Part shown: in pieces, positions 1-7,233 of the stretch
Layout: the number at the start of each line of letters is the position of its first letter
How positions within the stretch are numbered: position 1 is the stretch's first letter
Source: a virus
Reading direction: 5' to 3' (one strand)
Virus record (IMG/VR): IMGVR_UViG_3300013131_000288
Coordinates: 1 to 21,350 of that record
Length of the DNA: 21,350 nucleotides
Notes under the pieces: model-generated
The model's input: only the letters and a program-made list of their open reading frames with translations
Database searches by the model: none
What the model was told of the DNA's origin: nothing
Program-made: the position numbers and the translations under genes

Positions 1-41
1 GTTTTGGTGTTTCTGTACAAAGGACTTTGTTTAGATTTTAA
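1..41 (+). CDS. 3' end of an upstream gene (partial, tentative)
   Basis: In the frame starting at base 3 the sequence reads as a short C-terminal tail (FGVSVQRTLFRF) ending in TAA at 39-41, just before the promoter-like element of the next gene. The tail alternates hydrophobic and polar residues, as at the end of many virion proteins, and the next gene is structural. A second frame is also open until the TAA at 55-57, so the frame choice is a judgement. No function can be given. Confidence 0.35.
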   Translation, partial: FGVSVQRTLFRF

Positions 42-47
42 AAAAAA

Positions 48-57
48 GAATATATAA
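48..57 (+). promoter_or_regulatory. Late-promoter-like element GAATATATAA
   Basis: The decamer ends exactly 3 nt before the ATG at 61. With its upstream A-run, bases 42-57 match the sequence upstream of the minus-strand gene starting at 17608 over 16 nt. It resembles the T4 late promoter octamer TATAAATA. With usual promoter geometry, transcription would begin at or next to the start codon. Confidence 0.5.
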
Positions 58-60
58 ATC

Positions 61-2388
61 ATGTCATTTACTTATTCACAGAAATTCTCAAAACTGACTG
101 GATATCTCCTTCTGGAGTATCAATATGCCAGTACTCCTAATCCAGAGACTCATTATGTTTTAGCTGGTACTCCAGCAATTGGATTTGAAAAAATAATCAA
201 TGGTTATTATTCAAACACTGCGCAGGTGTTTAATAAACCAGAAGATGTAGAAACTACAGGAAATACTAGGAACACTAACGTTGTTCAAATAAGTGATAAT
301 AGATTTATATCACTTAGTGAGGATTATTTAAATCCTTATATCAATACAGATCCCAAATTAACGGACGAATCTAATTTACCCGTTAATTTTAATTTCAATC
401 TTGGAGTTGAATATGATACTGCTAGATTTCATATCGTTTCCGGCTATTCTTTTGACGATATAGACGGTATTATAATACAGATAAGGTTTACTGAGAGAAG
501 CACAAAAAAATGCACTGTAGCTCAAGTATTAATAAGTAAGAATGATATTGAGAATGTAAAAATGAATCCCAATCCTATTTATTTGGGAGGAGCTTTATAC
601 GATCATTATATCGAGGTTAAAATACCAAGCTTCAATTCAATGGTTTATGAATATGAAGTTTTGGACGGAAGTCCTTACCAAGCAGACACTCTTGCTGCTA
701 AGATCTCTTCTGACGGTAATGGATTTTTAAGAAATAGTCCTATACAATTCTCTGTTTACGAGGTAACACAGACTAGTGTTAAAAATGGATATGATAATTA
801 TATTACCCAATTAAAATCACAGCTGTCAATAGAATCTCTTGATAATTTTTCAAATCTTGCAGCAGTTGTTCAGGAGAATACTAATTATAATTATATCGAA
901 TATTTCCCAACATGGAATAGCAACTTTCTAGAGGACTTCTTAAATTTAGAAGGAAGACTTGGTAGAACATATTATGTCATAAATGATGTTGAATTAAAAG
1001 AGCAAGTTGGTCTTTCTTATATAACAACACACAATTTCTCTTCTATACAGACGCAGGATTTTAATGCACCTATGATTTTTAGACCTGTTCTAGTAAATCC
1101 ACTTACAACATCTTTCATTGTTAATTACACGATGAGATTAGTTGATAGAGGAAACAATCAACAGATCACAAGAATATCTTCTTTTGGATCTTATGATGTT
1201 AATAGATATGGTAAGGAAGTTAATAAGATAACTTTAACAACTGGAGCATACTCTCAGAAAGTTTATAATAAAATTATAAATCCACCAAATTTAACTACTG
1301 GTAATTTGCCTTCGAATCCGGCTGCTCCGACAGAGAGAAGAATACCGGTTTTTTATAAAGACACTAATATTTCTATTACACAGGAAACTTTAATTGTAGA
1401 CAAGGATGGAAATATAGTGAGTCAGACATCTTCACCAGATGCTCTTAAAATATTAGGACAAGGTAAAGCCACTATAGTTTTAGACCCTTTTGATAATTTT
1501 TATAAATTCACAATGTATAATGTGAAAGCAGGAACTACTCCTGAGATACTAGATCTAGGTACTTCCCTTTCATACTTTTTAGTTTTTGTTGACACAAACG
1601 GACAACAGGTTAAAATAGAGAATATCAAGAATAGAACTAATATTTCAGATCCTTCAAAAGGACAGATAGCTTTTAAAATGGTTGAGACTGAATCTAAGAA
1701 AATATTAGGATTTACTAATAAAGATTTTTATATAACTTCTAGAACACCAGATGCCACTGAGACTAAAGTTTATTCTGGAACTTGGCAAAATCAAGCAGAT
1801 GCTAAAGCAGCAGCTAATTCGTCAACCACACCTACAGCTTTAAGTTCTGTTTCTTCTGCTAAAACAAATACGACTGTTACACCTGTGGCTGCTCCTGTTA
1901 CTACACCAGCAACTGAGAATCCTGCAAATGTGACTAGATCATCACAGGTTTCTGCTGGAGTTCCTAATAGTGATAATCCTAATGTACCTGTACAGAATAA
2001 AACGCCTTATGTTTTCGGAAGTAGTTCTATTACAAGTACTATACCTACTAGTGTTCTTGAAGGAAATGGATCCGTTGCTTCTGAAACGATAGATTCTAAT
2101 AGATTTGATGATATCAGTCCAAGAAGAATAAAAGCAACTATAGATCAATCTTCTGTTACTGGATCAATAGCAGGATTAGAAGCTCAAGGAATGAAACCTG
2201 CTGATATTACAAATTATCACTTCAAACCAGAATCTCCTGGATATAAATTATTTAGTGGATTAACTAAGGAACAGTATTTAATATCTTGTATAAATTTACA
2301 TCCGAAGTTAGCAGACGGTAGTTTTGATCCTAAATATATACAGTATTGTAATTCTGTAAATCTTCCGGTTAAAGATTACTCTAAATAA
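61..2388 (+). CDS. Virion structural protein, probably tail or baseplate
   Basis: This 775-residue protein is not recognised by family. Residues 1 to about 570 are rich in beta-strand-like alternating patterns with many Asn, Thr and aromatic residues, typical of phage baseplate or tail proteins. Residues about 575-660 form a Ser/Thr/Ala/Pro-rich, low-complexity linker, followed by a compact C-terminal part of about 110 residues with two cysteines near the end (C763 region). No signal peptide or membrane segment is seen. The gene is followed 9 nt later by a tail-tube-like protein, which supports a tail role. The ATG at 61 is chosen because a promoter-like element lies 3 nt upstream and the upstream gene appears to stop at 41. 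The specific T4 counterpart is unknown. Confidence 0.6.
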   Translation: MSFTYSQKFSKLTGYLLLEYQYASTPNPETHYVLAGTPAIGFEKIINGYYSNTAQVFNKPEDVETTGNTRNTNVVQISDNRFISLSEDYLNPYINTDPKLTDESNLPVNFNFNLGVEYDTARFHIVSGYSFDDIDGIIIQIRFTERSTKKCTVAQVLISKNDIENVKMNPNPIYLGGALYDHYIEVKIPSFNSMVYEYEVLDGSPYQADTLAAKISSDGNGFLRNSPIQFSVYEVTQTSVKNGYDNYITQLKSQLSIESLDNFSNLAAVVQENTNYNYIEYFPTWNSNFLEDFLNLEGRLGRTYYVINDVELKEQVGLSYITTHNFSSIQTQDFNAPMIFRPVLVNPLTTSFIVNYTMRLVDRGNNQQITRISSFGSYDVNRYGKEVNKITLTTGAYSQKVYNKIINPPNLTTGNLPSNPAAPTERRIPVFYKDTNISITQETLIVDKDGNIVSQTSSPDALKILGQGKATIVLDPFDNFYKFTMYNVKAGTTPEILDLGTSLSYFLVFVDTNGQQVKIENIKNRTNISDPSKGQIAFKMVETESKKILGFTNKDFYITSRTPDATETKVYSGTWQNQADAKAAANSSTTPTALSSVSSAKTNTTVTPVAAPVTTPATENPANVTRSSQVSAGVPNSDNPNVPVQNKTPYVFGSSSITSTIPTSVLEGNGSVASETIDSNRFDDISPRRIKATIDQSSVTGSIAGLEAQGMKPADITNYHFKPESPGYKLFSGLTKEQYLISCINLHPKLADGSFDPKYIQYCNSVNLPVKDYSK

Positions 2389-2397
2389 TTTTAGAAG

Positions 2398-2949
2398 ATG
2401 TTATTAAATGCTAGACAGAATGGTTTTATATTCAATTTTCCTAAATCTTTTATAGGTGAAAGTGTAGTTGAAAAATATGCACCTTATATAAAAAGGATGC
2501 CCATTCCTTATGATACTGTCCACCAGTTCATAAACTCTACTATACAACAAGTGAATTTTCCTACTCTGAAGGGTATAGATACTAGTGAACAAATTAGACC
2601 TGGTGGTTTTAAACAAACATACAAAAGTGCTACTACCCTACAAAACTTAATACAAAGGGACTTTACAGTAACTTTTAAATTAGGAGAGGGATTTATTAAT
2701 TATTGGGTTATTTATGAAAATATAATTAATTTCTTAGATTTTCAAAATCCGAATCAATATTTTGATGATTTTAAATTAATGCTATTAGACAATGAGGGTG
2801 TTATAATGGCAAGTGTTCTTTTGCAGCAACCTTTAGTTACTTCGATATCCGAATTACAATTAAACTATGCTTCAACAACCCCTCAATTTTCAACATTCAG
2901 TGTTGGATTTAGATGTAATTATGTGAATGTTAAACTCGAAATCGGATAA
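2398..2949 (+). CDS. Tail-tube-fold protein (gp19/gp48/gp54-like)
   Basis: At 183 residues this is about the size of the T4 tail tube protein gp19 (163 aa). The middle and C-terminal parts show the pattern I associate with the tube fold: DFTVTFKLGEGFINYW (about residues 88-103), a helix with YENIINFL, a strand pair with LMLLDNEGVIMASVLLQ, and a closing strand motif STFSVGFRCNYVNVKLE. This fold is shared by tail tube subunits and by the gp48/gp54 baseplate-tube proteins, and I cannot separate these from sequence alone. It follows the large structural gene at 61-2388 with a 9-nt gap. Its last 23 nt overlap, in another frame, the relic start of the RuvC-like gene at 2927. Fold-level assignment is moderate; the exact paralogue is open. 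Confidence 0.55.
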   Translation: MLLNARQNGFIFNFPKSFIGESVVEKYAPYIKRMPIPYDTVHQFINSTIQQVNFPTLKGIDTSEQIRPGGFKQTYKSATTLQNLIQRDFTVTFKLGEGFINYWVIYENIINFLDFQNPNQYFDDFKLMLLDNEGVIMASVLLQQPLVTSISELQLNYASTTPQFSTFSVGFRCNYVNVKLEIG

Positions 2950-3079
2950 GAAAATAATAGGTATAGATTTTTCTTTGAATTTAGGATATATAATATATGA
3001 AAAGGTATGTTACATATCTAACTGTTTATATTGGAGAGCTTTTACCCAAATACTATATTGGTTCAACTTCCGAGGATAA
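2927..3079 (+). pseudogene. Relic 5' end of the RuvC-like nuclease gene
   Basis: A 50-codon reading frame opens at ATG 2927, inside the end of the tail-tube-like gene. Residues 9-22 read KKIIGIDFSLNLGY, matching the first catalytic motif of the downstream RuvC-like protein, whose N-terminus reads TKYIGVDFSPNSPGF. After about codon 23 the frame loses resemblance, enters the endonuclease gene and stops at 3079. This is best explained as the original start of the RuvC-like gene, disconnected when the endonuclease gene at 2997 inserted with a substitute 5' end. The two copies differ at many synonymous positions, which argues against a recent tandem duplication. The similarity is short but includes the invariant Gly-x-Asp. 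Confidence 0.6.
2984..2993 (+). promoter_or_regulatory. Late-promoter-like element GGATATATAA
   Basis: The element ends 3 nt before the ATG at 2997. The 17-mer covering the element and start codon (2984-3000) recurs exactly at 16320-16336. It probably marks where the mobile endonuclease cassette begins, since the resemblance of the RuvC relic to its parent fades here. Confidence 0.5.
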
Positions 3080-3824
3080 AATAATTTCTGGTAATTATTT
3101 TGGAAGTGTAAAATCTAAAAAATGGAAATCCATATTTAGAAACGAATTAAAAAAAAATAAACATTTATTTTCTGTACAAATATTATCATATCATAATGAT
3201 AGAAAATCCGCATTAGAAGAGGAATTAAGATTACAAAAAGAAAAAGATGTTGTAAGATCAAAAGATTATATTAATGAATCATTAGCAACCCCAAATGGAT
3301 TCTTTGGAATGGATACTAAGGGAGAGAAATCTCCAACGTTTGGAAATAAAATGTCTGATGAATCTAAGAAAAAAATGTCATTAGCAAAAAAGGGGAAAAG
3401 TTATGAAGAAATATACGGAAAAGAAACTGCTAATAAATTAAAATTAAGAATGTCTGAAAGATTTTCTGGTGATAAAAATCCAATGTATGGAATATCAAGA
3501 ATCGGAACTGATGCACCTAACTATGGAAATAAAATGTCTGATGAATCTAGGAAAAAAATGTCGGATTCACAGAAAGGAAATAGAAATAGATTAGGAAAAG
3601 AATCTTCAGAAAAAACTAGAAATATATTATCAGAATTAAATAAAGGCGAAAAAAACCCAAGATATAAAGAAATTAATTTTTCATTAGTTATTGGATTTAT
3701 AAAAAAGGGAAAAACCAATAAAGAAATATGTGAATTATTTGGTATTTCTATATGTACTTTTAGAAATAGATTTAAAGAAGAAATGGGAATATCAATAAAA
3801 GAATATAGGAAAAAATATGAATAA
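2997..3824 (+). CDS. GIY-YIG homing endonuclease with NUMOD3-type repeats
   Basis: The N-terminus carries a GIY-YIG nuclease motif: TVYIG at residues 9-13 and YYIGST at 19-24, followed by basic residues and ALEEELRLQKE, whose Glu fits the metal-binding position. Residues about 108-215 hold repeated NUMOD3-like DNA-contact modules (GEKSPTFGNKMSDESKKKM, GDKNPMYG, YGNKMSDESRKKM, GEKNPRY). The last 45 residues read as a helix-turn-helix (NKEICELFGISICTFRNRF). This layout is that of free-standing phage homing endonucleases such as the T4 Seg proteins. The gene sits between the relic and the working copy of the RuvC-like gene and overlaps the latter by 8 nt. Lysine and AAA codons are more frequent than in its neighbours, consistent with a mobile origin. 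Confidence 0.9.
   Translation: MKRYVTYLTVYIGELLPKYYIGSTSEDKIISGNYFGSVKSKKWKSIFRNELKKNKHLFSVQILSYHNDRKSALEEELRLQKEKDVVRSKDYINESLATPNGFFGMDTKGEKSPTFGNKMSDESKKKMSLAKKGKSYEEIYGKETANKLKLRMSERFSGDKNPMYGISRIGTDAPNYGNKMSDESRKKMSDSQKGNRNRLGKESSEKTRNILSELNKGEKNPRYKEINFSLVIGFIKKGKTNKEICELFGISICTFRNRFKEEMGISIKEYRKKYE
3341..3378 (+). repeat. Intragenic direct repeat in the GIY-YIG gene, copy 1
   Basis: These 38 nt recur at 3524-3561 with one mismatch (AAG versus AGG). They encode the repeated G-N-K-M-S-D-E-S-[KR]-K-K-M module of the NUMOD3-like DNA-binding region. The copies are 183 nt (61 codons) apart, so the repeat keeps frame. Confidence 0.8.
3524..3561 (+). repeat. Intragenic direct repeat in the GIY-YIG gene, copy 2
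   Basis: This is the second copy of the 38-nt repeat at 3341-3378. Its segment 3537-3556 is also identical over 20 nt to 8600-8619 in the unrelated endonuclease inside the uvsW locus. Confidence 0.8.
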
Positions 3825-4503
3825 AACGAAATATATTGGAGTGGATTTTTCACCAAATAGCCCCGGTTTTTGTATATTAACAGAAGACTCGTGTAAATTA
3901 ATTAGTATTTTTAGAACAACTAATATAATTCCAAAACTTCTTAAAAAAGAAAGCTCACCATTTAAAGTATTTACGGAAAATAAATTAGTAGACATTAATA
4001 TCATCGAGAAACAAGAATTCAGTGGAGAATATCACGAAAAAGAGAGAGATAAACTTTTGAATTCGATATATTTTTCAGACTTAGTTTTACAATTATTAGA
4101 ACCATATTTAGATGAAAATACCTTAATATCTATGGAAGGGATTTCTTATGGATCTCAGGGAAATGCTCTAGTTGATATTTCAATGGTTACCGCATTAGTT
4201 AGAGCTGGTATAATCAAAAAAATAAATCCAGATAATTTTTATGTTTTTTCCCCTTCATCAGTTAAAAAATTTGCTGTTAAGGGGAATGCAAAAAAAGATG
4301 AATTATATTATGCTTTTATAGAAAAAAAGAAAAATGATATAAGATTTAAAGAATTAATAGATGTTTTTGAAACAAATAAAGATAAATGGGTAAAAGGACC
4401 AAAGAAGGTTGAAGGGCCTTGTTCGGATTTAATAGATTCAATATGGTTATCCTTATTCTTAGAGGAAAATTTGGAGAAACTTTTATCTGGTAAGAAGATA
4501 TAA
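3817..4503 (+). CDS. RuvC-like (RNase H fold) nuclease, possible Holliday junction resolvase
   Basis: The 228-residue protein has the four acidic positions of the RuvC/RNase H fold: D10 in IGVDFSP, E107 in LISMEGISYGSQGN, and D204 and D207 near the C-terminus (SDLIDSIWL). The segment VFSPSSVKKFAVKGNAKKDEL (about 143-163) resembles the substrate-contact loop of RuvC family resolvases. Such enzymes cut branched DNA. T4 uses the unrelated endonuclease VII (gp49) for this, so this protein could serve that role here, which is inference. The start overlaps the preceding endonuclease gene by 8 nt, suggesting translational coupling. A relic of an alternative 5' end lies upstream at 2927, so the present N-terminus probably came with the endonuclease insertion. 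Confidence 0.75.
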   Translation: MNKTKYIGVDFSPNSPGFCILTEDSCKLISIFRTTNIIPKLLKKESSPFKVFTENKLVDINIIEKQEFSGEYHEKERDKLLNSIYFSDLVLQLLEPYLDENTLISMEGISYGSQGNALVDISMVTALVRAGIIKKINPDNFYVFSPSSVKKFAVKGNAKKDELYYAFIEKKKNDIRFKELIDVFETNKDKWVKGPKKVEGPCSDLIDSIWLSLFLEENLEKLLSGKKI

Positions 4504-4541
4504 GTATTATATAAAATACAATTAAATAAATTTAAGTAATT

Positions 4542-5498
4542 ATGGAAAATTTCGACATTTTTAATTTAGACAATGAGGCATTTGTTAAGCAAGATGTAAA
4601 AAGAGAAGAGGATGAGTTTTTGTATAAGCCTTATCCTGAATTAGGAAAAGATGGTGTTTACAAATCTTTAGTTAGGTTCTTACCTAATATTGCAAACACG
4701 AAGAAATCAAAAATACACCAATACTATGTTTGGTTAAAAGATCCAGTTGATGGTAAAAATTTAAAAGCGCTTTGTCCTACTACTGTTGGTAAGCCTTCTA
4801 TTTTAAAAGACATTTTCTGGAAACTAAAAAATTCTCCTTCTGCAAAAGATCAAGATTTATCTAAGAATTTTGCTAGGAAAGAGGATTTCTATTCATTAGT
4901 ACAGATCGTTAAGGATGCTAACCGTCCAGATTTAGAGGGTAAAATAATGATCCTTAAATTCGGAAGAAAAGTTAACGATCTTATCGAACAACAAATAAAA
5001 CCAGAATTTGGCCCTTCTTCAAATCCTTATGATTTAGTAGAGGGTAAAAACTTTGGTCTACATGTTAGAAAAGTTGGTGATTGGAACAACTACGATTTAT
5101 GTCAATTCGTGGGAGATAGAATGCCTTTATATATTAACGGCGAGCCTGTAGAAAAAACAGCTGAATGGGCTGAGAAAATTTCTACCTATTTAAAAACAGG
5201 TCCACAAGATCTTGAAAAATATGATTTCAAAGAATGGACTGATGAAGAATTTGAAAAGATAACTAAGATTATCAGAAACACAGTTCCTGATGGAAGATTA
5301 GTTTCTGAGATTATTGGTGCAGGATCTGTGGATGCTAAAACTAGTACATCTTCTACATCATCTGTTGACGATTTCTATGGTGAAGCTACTCAAAGAACAA
5401 CTACAGTTTCTGAAGACGTTGAAGAGGATCACAAACCAGCTCCTAAAAAAGCTGCTAAATCTGCACCTTCATTAGATGACCTTTATAATGATCTATAA
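4542..5498 (+). CDS. 32: Single-stranded DNA-binding protein, gp32-like
   Basis: At 318 residues it matches the size of T4 gp32 (301 aa). The OB-fold core has the gp32 pattern KDGVYKSLVRFLPN (about 36-49), HQYYVWLKDP and GKIMILKFGRKVNDLI, then NFGLHVRKVGDWNNYDLCQF. The C-terminus is a flexible Ser/Thr-rich linker ending in the acidic tail SLDDLYNDL, the part that in gp32 recruits replication and recombination partners. gp32 coats ssDNA at forks and recombination intermediates. The T4 zinc site (His-Cys-Cys-Cys) is not conserved: the corresponding region has a single Cys (LCPTT) and no CxxC. The gene heads the block with primase, UvsY and UvsW, which act with gp32. Its leader is A-rich with no clear ribosome-binding site. 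Confidence 0.88.
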   Translation: MENFDIFNLDNEAFVKQDVKREEDEFLYKPYPELGKDGVYKSLVRFLPNIANTKKSKIHQYYVWLKDPVDGKNLKALCPTTVGKPSILKDIFWKLKNSPSAKDQDLSKNFARKEDFYSLVQIVKDANRPDLEGKIMILKFGRKVNDLIEQQIKPEFGPSSNPYDLVEGKNFGLHVRKVGDWNNYDLCQFVGDRMPLYINGEPVEKTAEWAEKISTYLKTGPQDLEKYDFKEWTDEEFEKITKIIRNTVPDGRLVSEIIGAGSVDAKTSTSSTSSVDDFYGEATQRTTTVSEDVEEDHKPAPKKAAKSAPSLDDLYNDL

Positions 5499-5519
5499 TA
5501 AATTTAATTTTAGATCTTT

Positions 5520-6596
5520 ATGGAAACAAAGGAAGTTAGTAGCCTATCGATCGATAGGGTAAAGACTATAGTCAGAAGTGCTTTAGTTAAATTCTTTGGA
5601 ACTGATAATCCAGAAAGATTAAACATTCATACAATGGGCGGCAGACTAAACTTCTGCTGCCCTTATTGTGGGGATTCTTCTGAAACAGCTAGAAAGAAAA
5701 GAGGAAATCTTTATCTTGATTCATTAACTTATAAATGCTATAATGGGGGATGTGAGGTTTTTAGAAACCTTAATACATTCGTTAGGGATTTTGATATGAA
5801 AGATTCCCTTAGTGCTGATGAGAGGAGAGAAATAAATGATCTTTCTAAATCAAGTCTTTCTAGGAAAAAAGTTAGAAATTCGATAGACTTCTTTTTTAGT
5901 AAGAATTACAAAGATATATTAATCCCTAGGGAAACACTAAAGAGTAAATTAAACCTTATTGAGGTGAAAGGAACCTTTGCAGAGAAATGGTTAAATAACA
6001 GAAATCATGGAGCTGATGAGAAATTCTTATGGGATCCTTATAGAAAGAACCTCTACCTACTAAATTTATCCGGAGATGAAACTTGTGTTATAGGATTACA
6101 AGTAAGGAATATAGTAAAAAAATCAGGTAGTAAATATTACACATACAAATTGAGCGGTATTTACGAGAAACTATTAGGAATAAAAGATCCAGAGGTTCTA
6201 AGGAAAGCTCAGGAGATTGATCCAGTTTCAACCGTATTTGGATTCAGCACAGTCGATTTAGATAATATGATAACTGTGTTTGAAGGACCAATGGATGCTT
6301 GGCTTTGTCCTAATTCTATTGCATTATGTTCAATAAACAACAAGTTCCCATTTGATGTTGAAAATAAGAGATGGCTTTTAGACAGTGATAAGACAGGAAA
6401 AAATAAATCTGCTGAATTATTAAGTCAAGGTGAGGAGATTTTTCTTTGGACCAAATTTATAAATGAAAATAATTTACCTGATAGGGATAAGTGGGATTTG
6501 AATGATGTTGTTGATTATGTGAGAGAGAAGGGAATGAAGATAAATAAACTCGATAACTATTTTTCTTCAAGTATATTAGATTTAGTTGATTTATGA
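5520..6596 (+). CDS. 61: DNA primase, T4 gp61-like
   Basis: This 358-residue protein (T4 gp61 has 342) makes RNA primers for lagging-strand synthesis together with the gp41 helicase. The N-terminal zinc-binding domain shows C46-C47-P-Y-C50-G-D-S and C73-Y-N-G-G-C78. A TOPRIM-type catalytic core follows: VFEGPMDA (E255, D259), LLDSDKTG (D288, D290) and a later acidic pair in DLNDV. The zinc motif CPYCGDS is typical of phage primases. The stop overlaps the ATG of the next small gene by 4 nt. The partner helicase gp41 is not in this window. Confidence 0.87.
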   Translation: METKEVSSLSIDRVKTIVRSALVKFFGTDNPERLNIHTMGGRLNFCCPYCGDSSETARKKRGNLYLDSLTYKCYNGGCEVFRNLNTFVRDFDMKDSLSADERREINDLSKSSLSRKKVRNSIDFFFSKNYKDILIPRETLKSKLNLIEVKGTFAEKWLNNRNHGADEKFLWDPYRKNLYLLNLSGDETCVIGLQVRNIVKKSGSKYYTYKLSGIYEKLLGIKDPEVLRKAQEIDPVSTVFGFSTVDLDNMITVFEGPMDAWLCPNSIALCSINNKFPFDVENKRWLLDSDKTGKNKSAELLSQGEEIFLWTKFINENNLPDRDKWDLNDVVDYVREKGMKINKLDNYFSSSILDLVDL

Positions 6597-6781
6597 AAAA
6601 GAACAACAATAAATATAAATCTCCTCTCAATCTAAAGGAGGAGAATAATATTTTTTCTCAAGATCTTGAATTAGGTGAAAACTTTGATGCTGGTTCGCCT
6701 AAAAGTAAAATAGATCAAGGTTTTGTTGAAGTTAAACCAGTAAAAAAAGGTAAGAAATGTCAGAGCAAAAAACTAATTTAG
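6593..6781 (+). CDS. Small hypothetical protein between primase and UvsY
   Basis: This 62-residue, charged and Asn/Lys-rich protein is not recognised. It has no membrane segment or cysteine-pair motif (one Cys) and ends in a basic stretch (KPVKKGKKCQSKK). Its start overlaps the primase stop by 4 nt and its end overlaps the UvsY start by 25 nt. The tight coupling in both directions supports it being translated. A T4 gene of matching position and sequence is not known to me. Confidence 0.6.
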   Translation: MKKNNNKYKSPLNLKEENNIFSQDLELGENFDAGSPKSKIDQGFVEVKPVKKGKKCQSKKLI

Positions 6782-7224
6782 ATTCATCTGTTAGAAAGGA
6801 TTTTGAAAGTGAGTTCATTCGTGAGAGAGCGGAATGGACTGAGAAGATAAAGGTCCTAGCAGTTAGATTAAAAAATATAAAGGAGATTGCAGATGTCCAA
6901 GTCGATTTATTTTCTTACCGACAGATCTTACTAGAATATAATGCTAGTCTTTTACAGGTTATGAGTAAACTTAATTCAAAACTTAGAAAAGATAAAAGCG
7001 AAAGACTAAAATACTATTCCGAAAATTATCAAGTTAAGTATGGTGCTAATGAAAAAACACCACTTATTGATGGAGACCTTTCAGAACTAAAGGAGAGAAT
7101 AGATATTGTAGACACACAAATAAGTTTCTTAAACGAAACTATAAAAACTGTAGATTTCATGCTTTATGGTGTGAAGGACAGAATTAGAGTACATGAATTC
7201 CTTGTGGGAAGTACTTTGAAATAA
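6757..7224 (+). CDS. uvsY: UvsY-like recombination mediator
   Basis: The protein has 155 residues (T4 UvsY has 137). UvsY helps load the UvsX recombinase on gp32-covered ssDNA. The match is by pattern: an N-terminal helical region (EFIRERAEWTEKIKVLAVRL), a basic helix followed by a Tyr-rich segment (SKLRKDKSERLKYYSENY, compare the L-D-Y-Y-S-G segment in T4 UvsY), a middle helix of alternating acidic and hydrophobic residues, and a C-terminal helix ending in IRVHEFLVG (T4: IKHIQDMRAFEAG). It lies between gp32/primase genes and UvsW, its functional partners, which strengthens the call. The ATG at 6757 follows an AAAGGTAAGAA leader. No recombinase (UvsX) gene is visible in the window. Confidence 0.72.
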   Translation: MSEQKTNLDSSVRKDFESEFIRERAEWTEKIKVLAVRLKNIKEIADVQVDLFSYRQILLEYNASLLQVMSKLNSKLRKDKSERLKYYSENYQVKYGANEKTPLIDGDLSELKERIDIVDTQISFLNETIKTVDFMLYGVKDRIRVHEFLVGSTLK

Positions 7225-7233
7225 AGATTAATA

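Noticed and set aside
1942-2148. A minus-strand open frame inside the first structural gene, and similar minus-strand frames elsewhere (for example at 9206-9547 and 13474-13758).
   Set aside because: They are antisense to strongly supported genes, lack plausible leaders and have no recognisable domains.
4505-4514. TATTATATAA upstream of gene 32 as another copy of the late-type element.
   Set aside because: The core has a mismatch and lies 27 nt from the ATG. AT-rich sequence gives such matches by chance.
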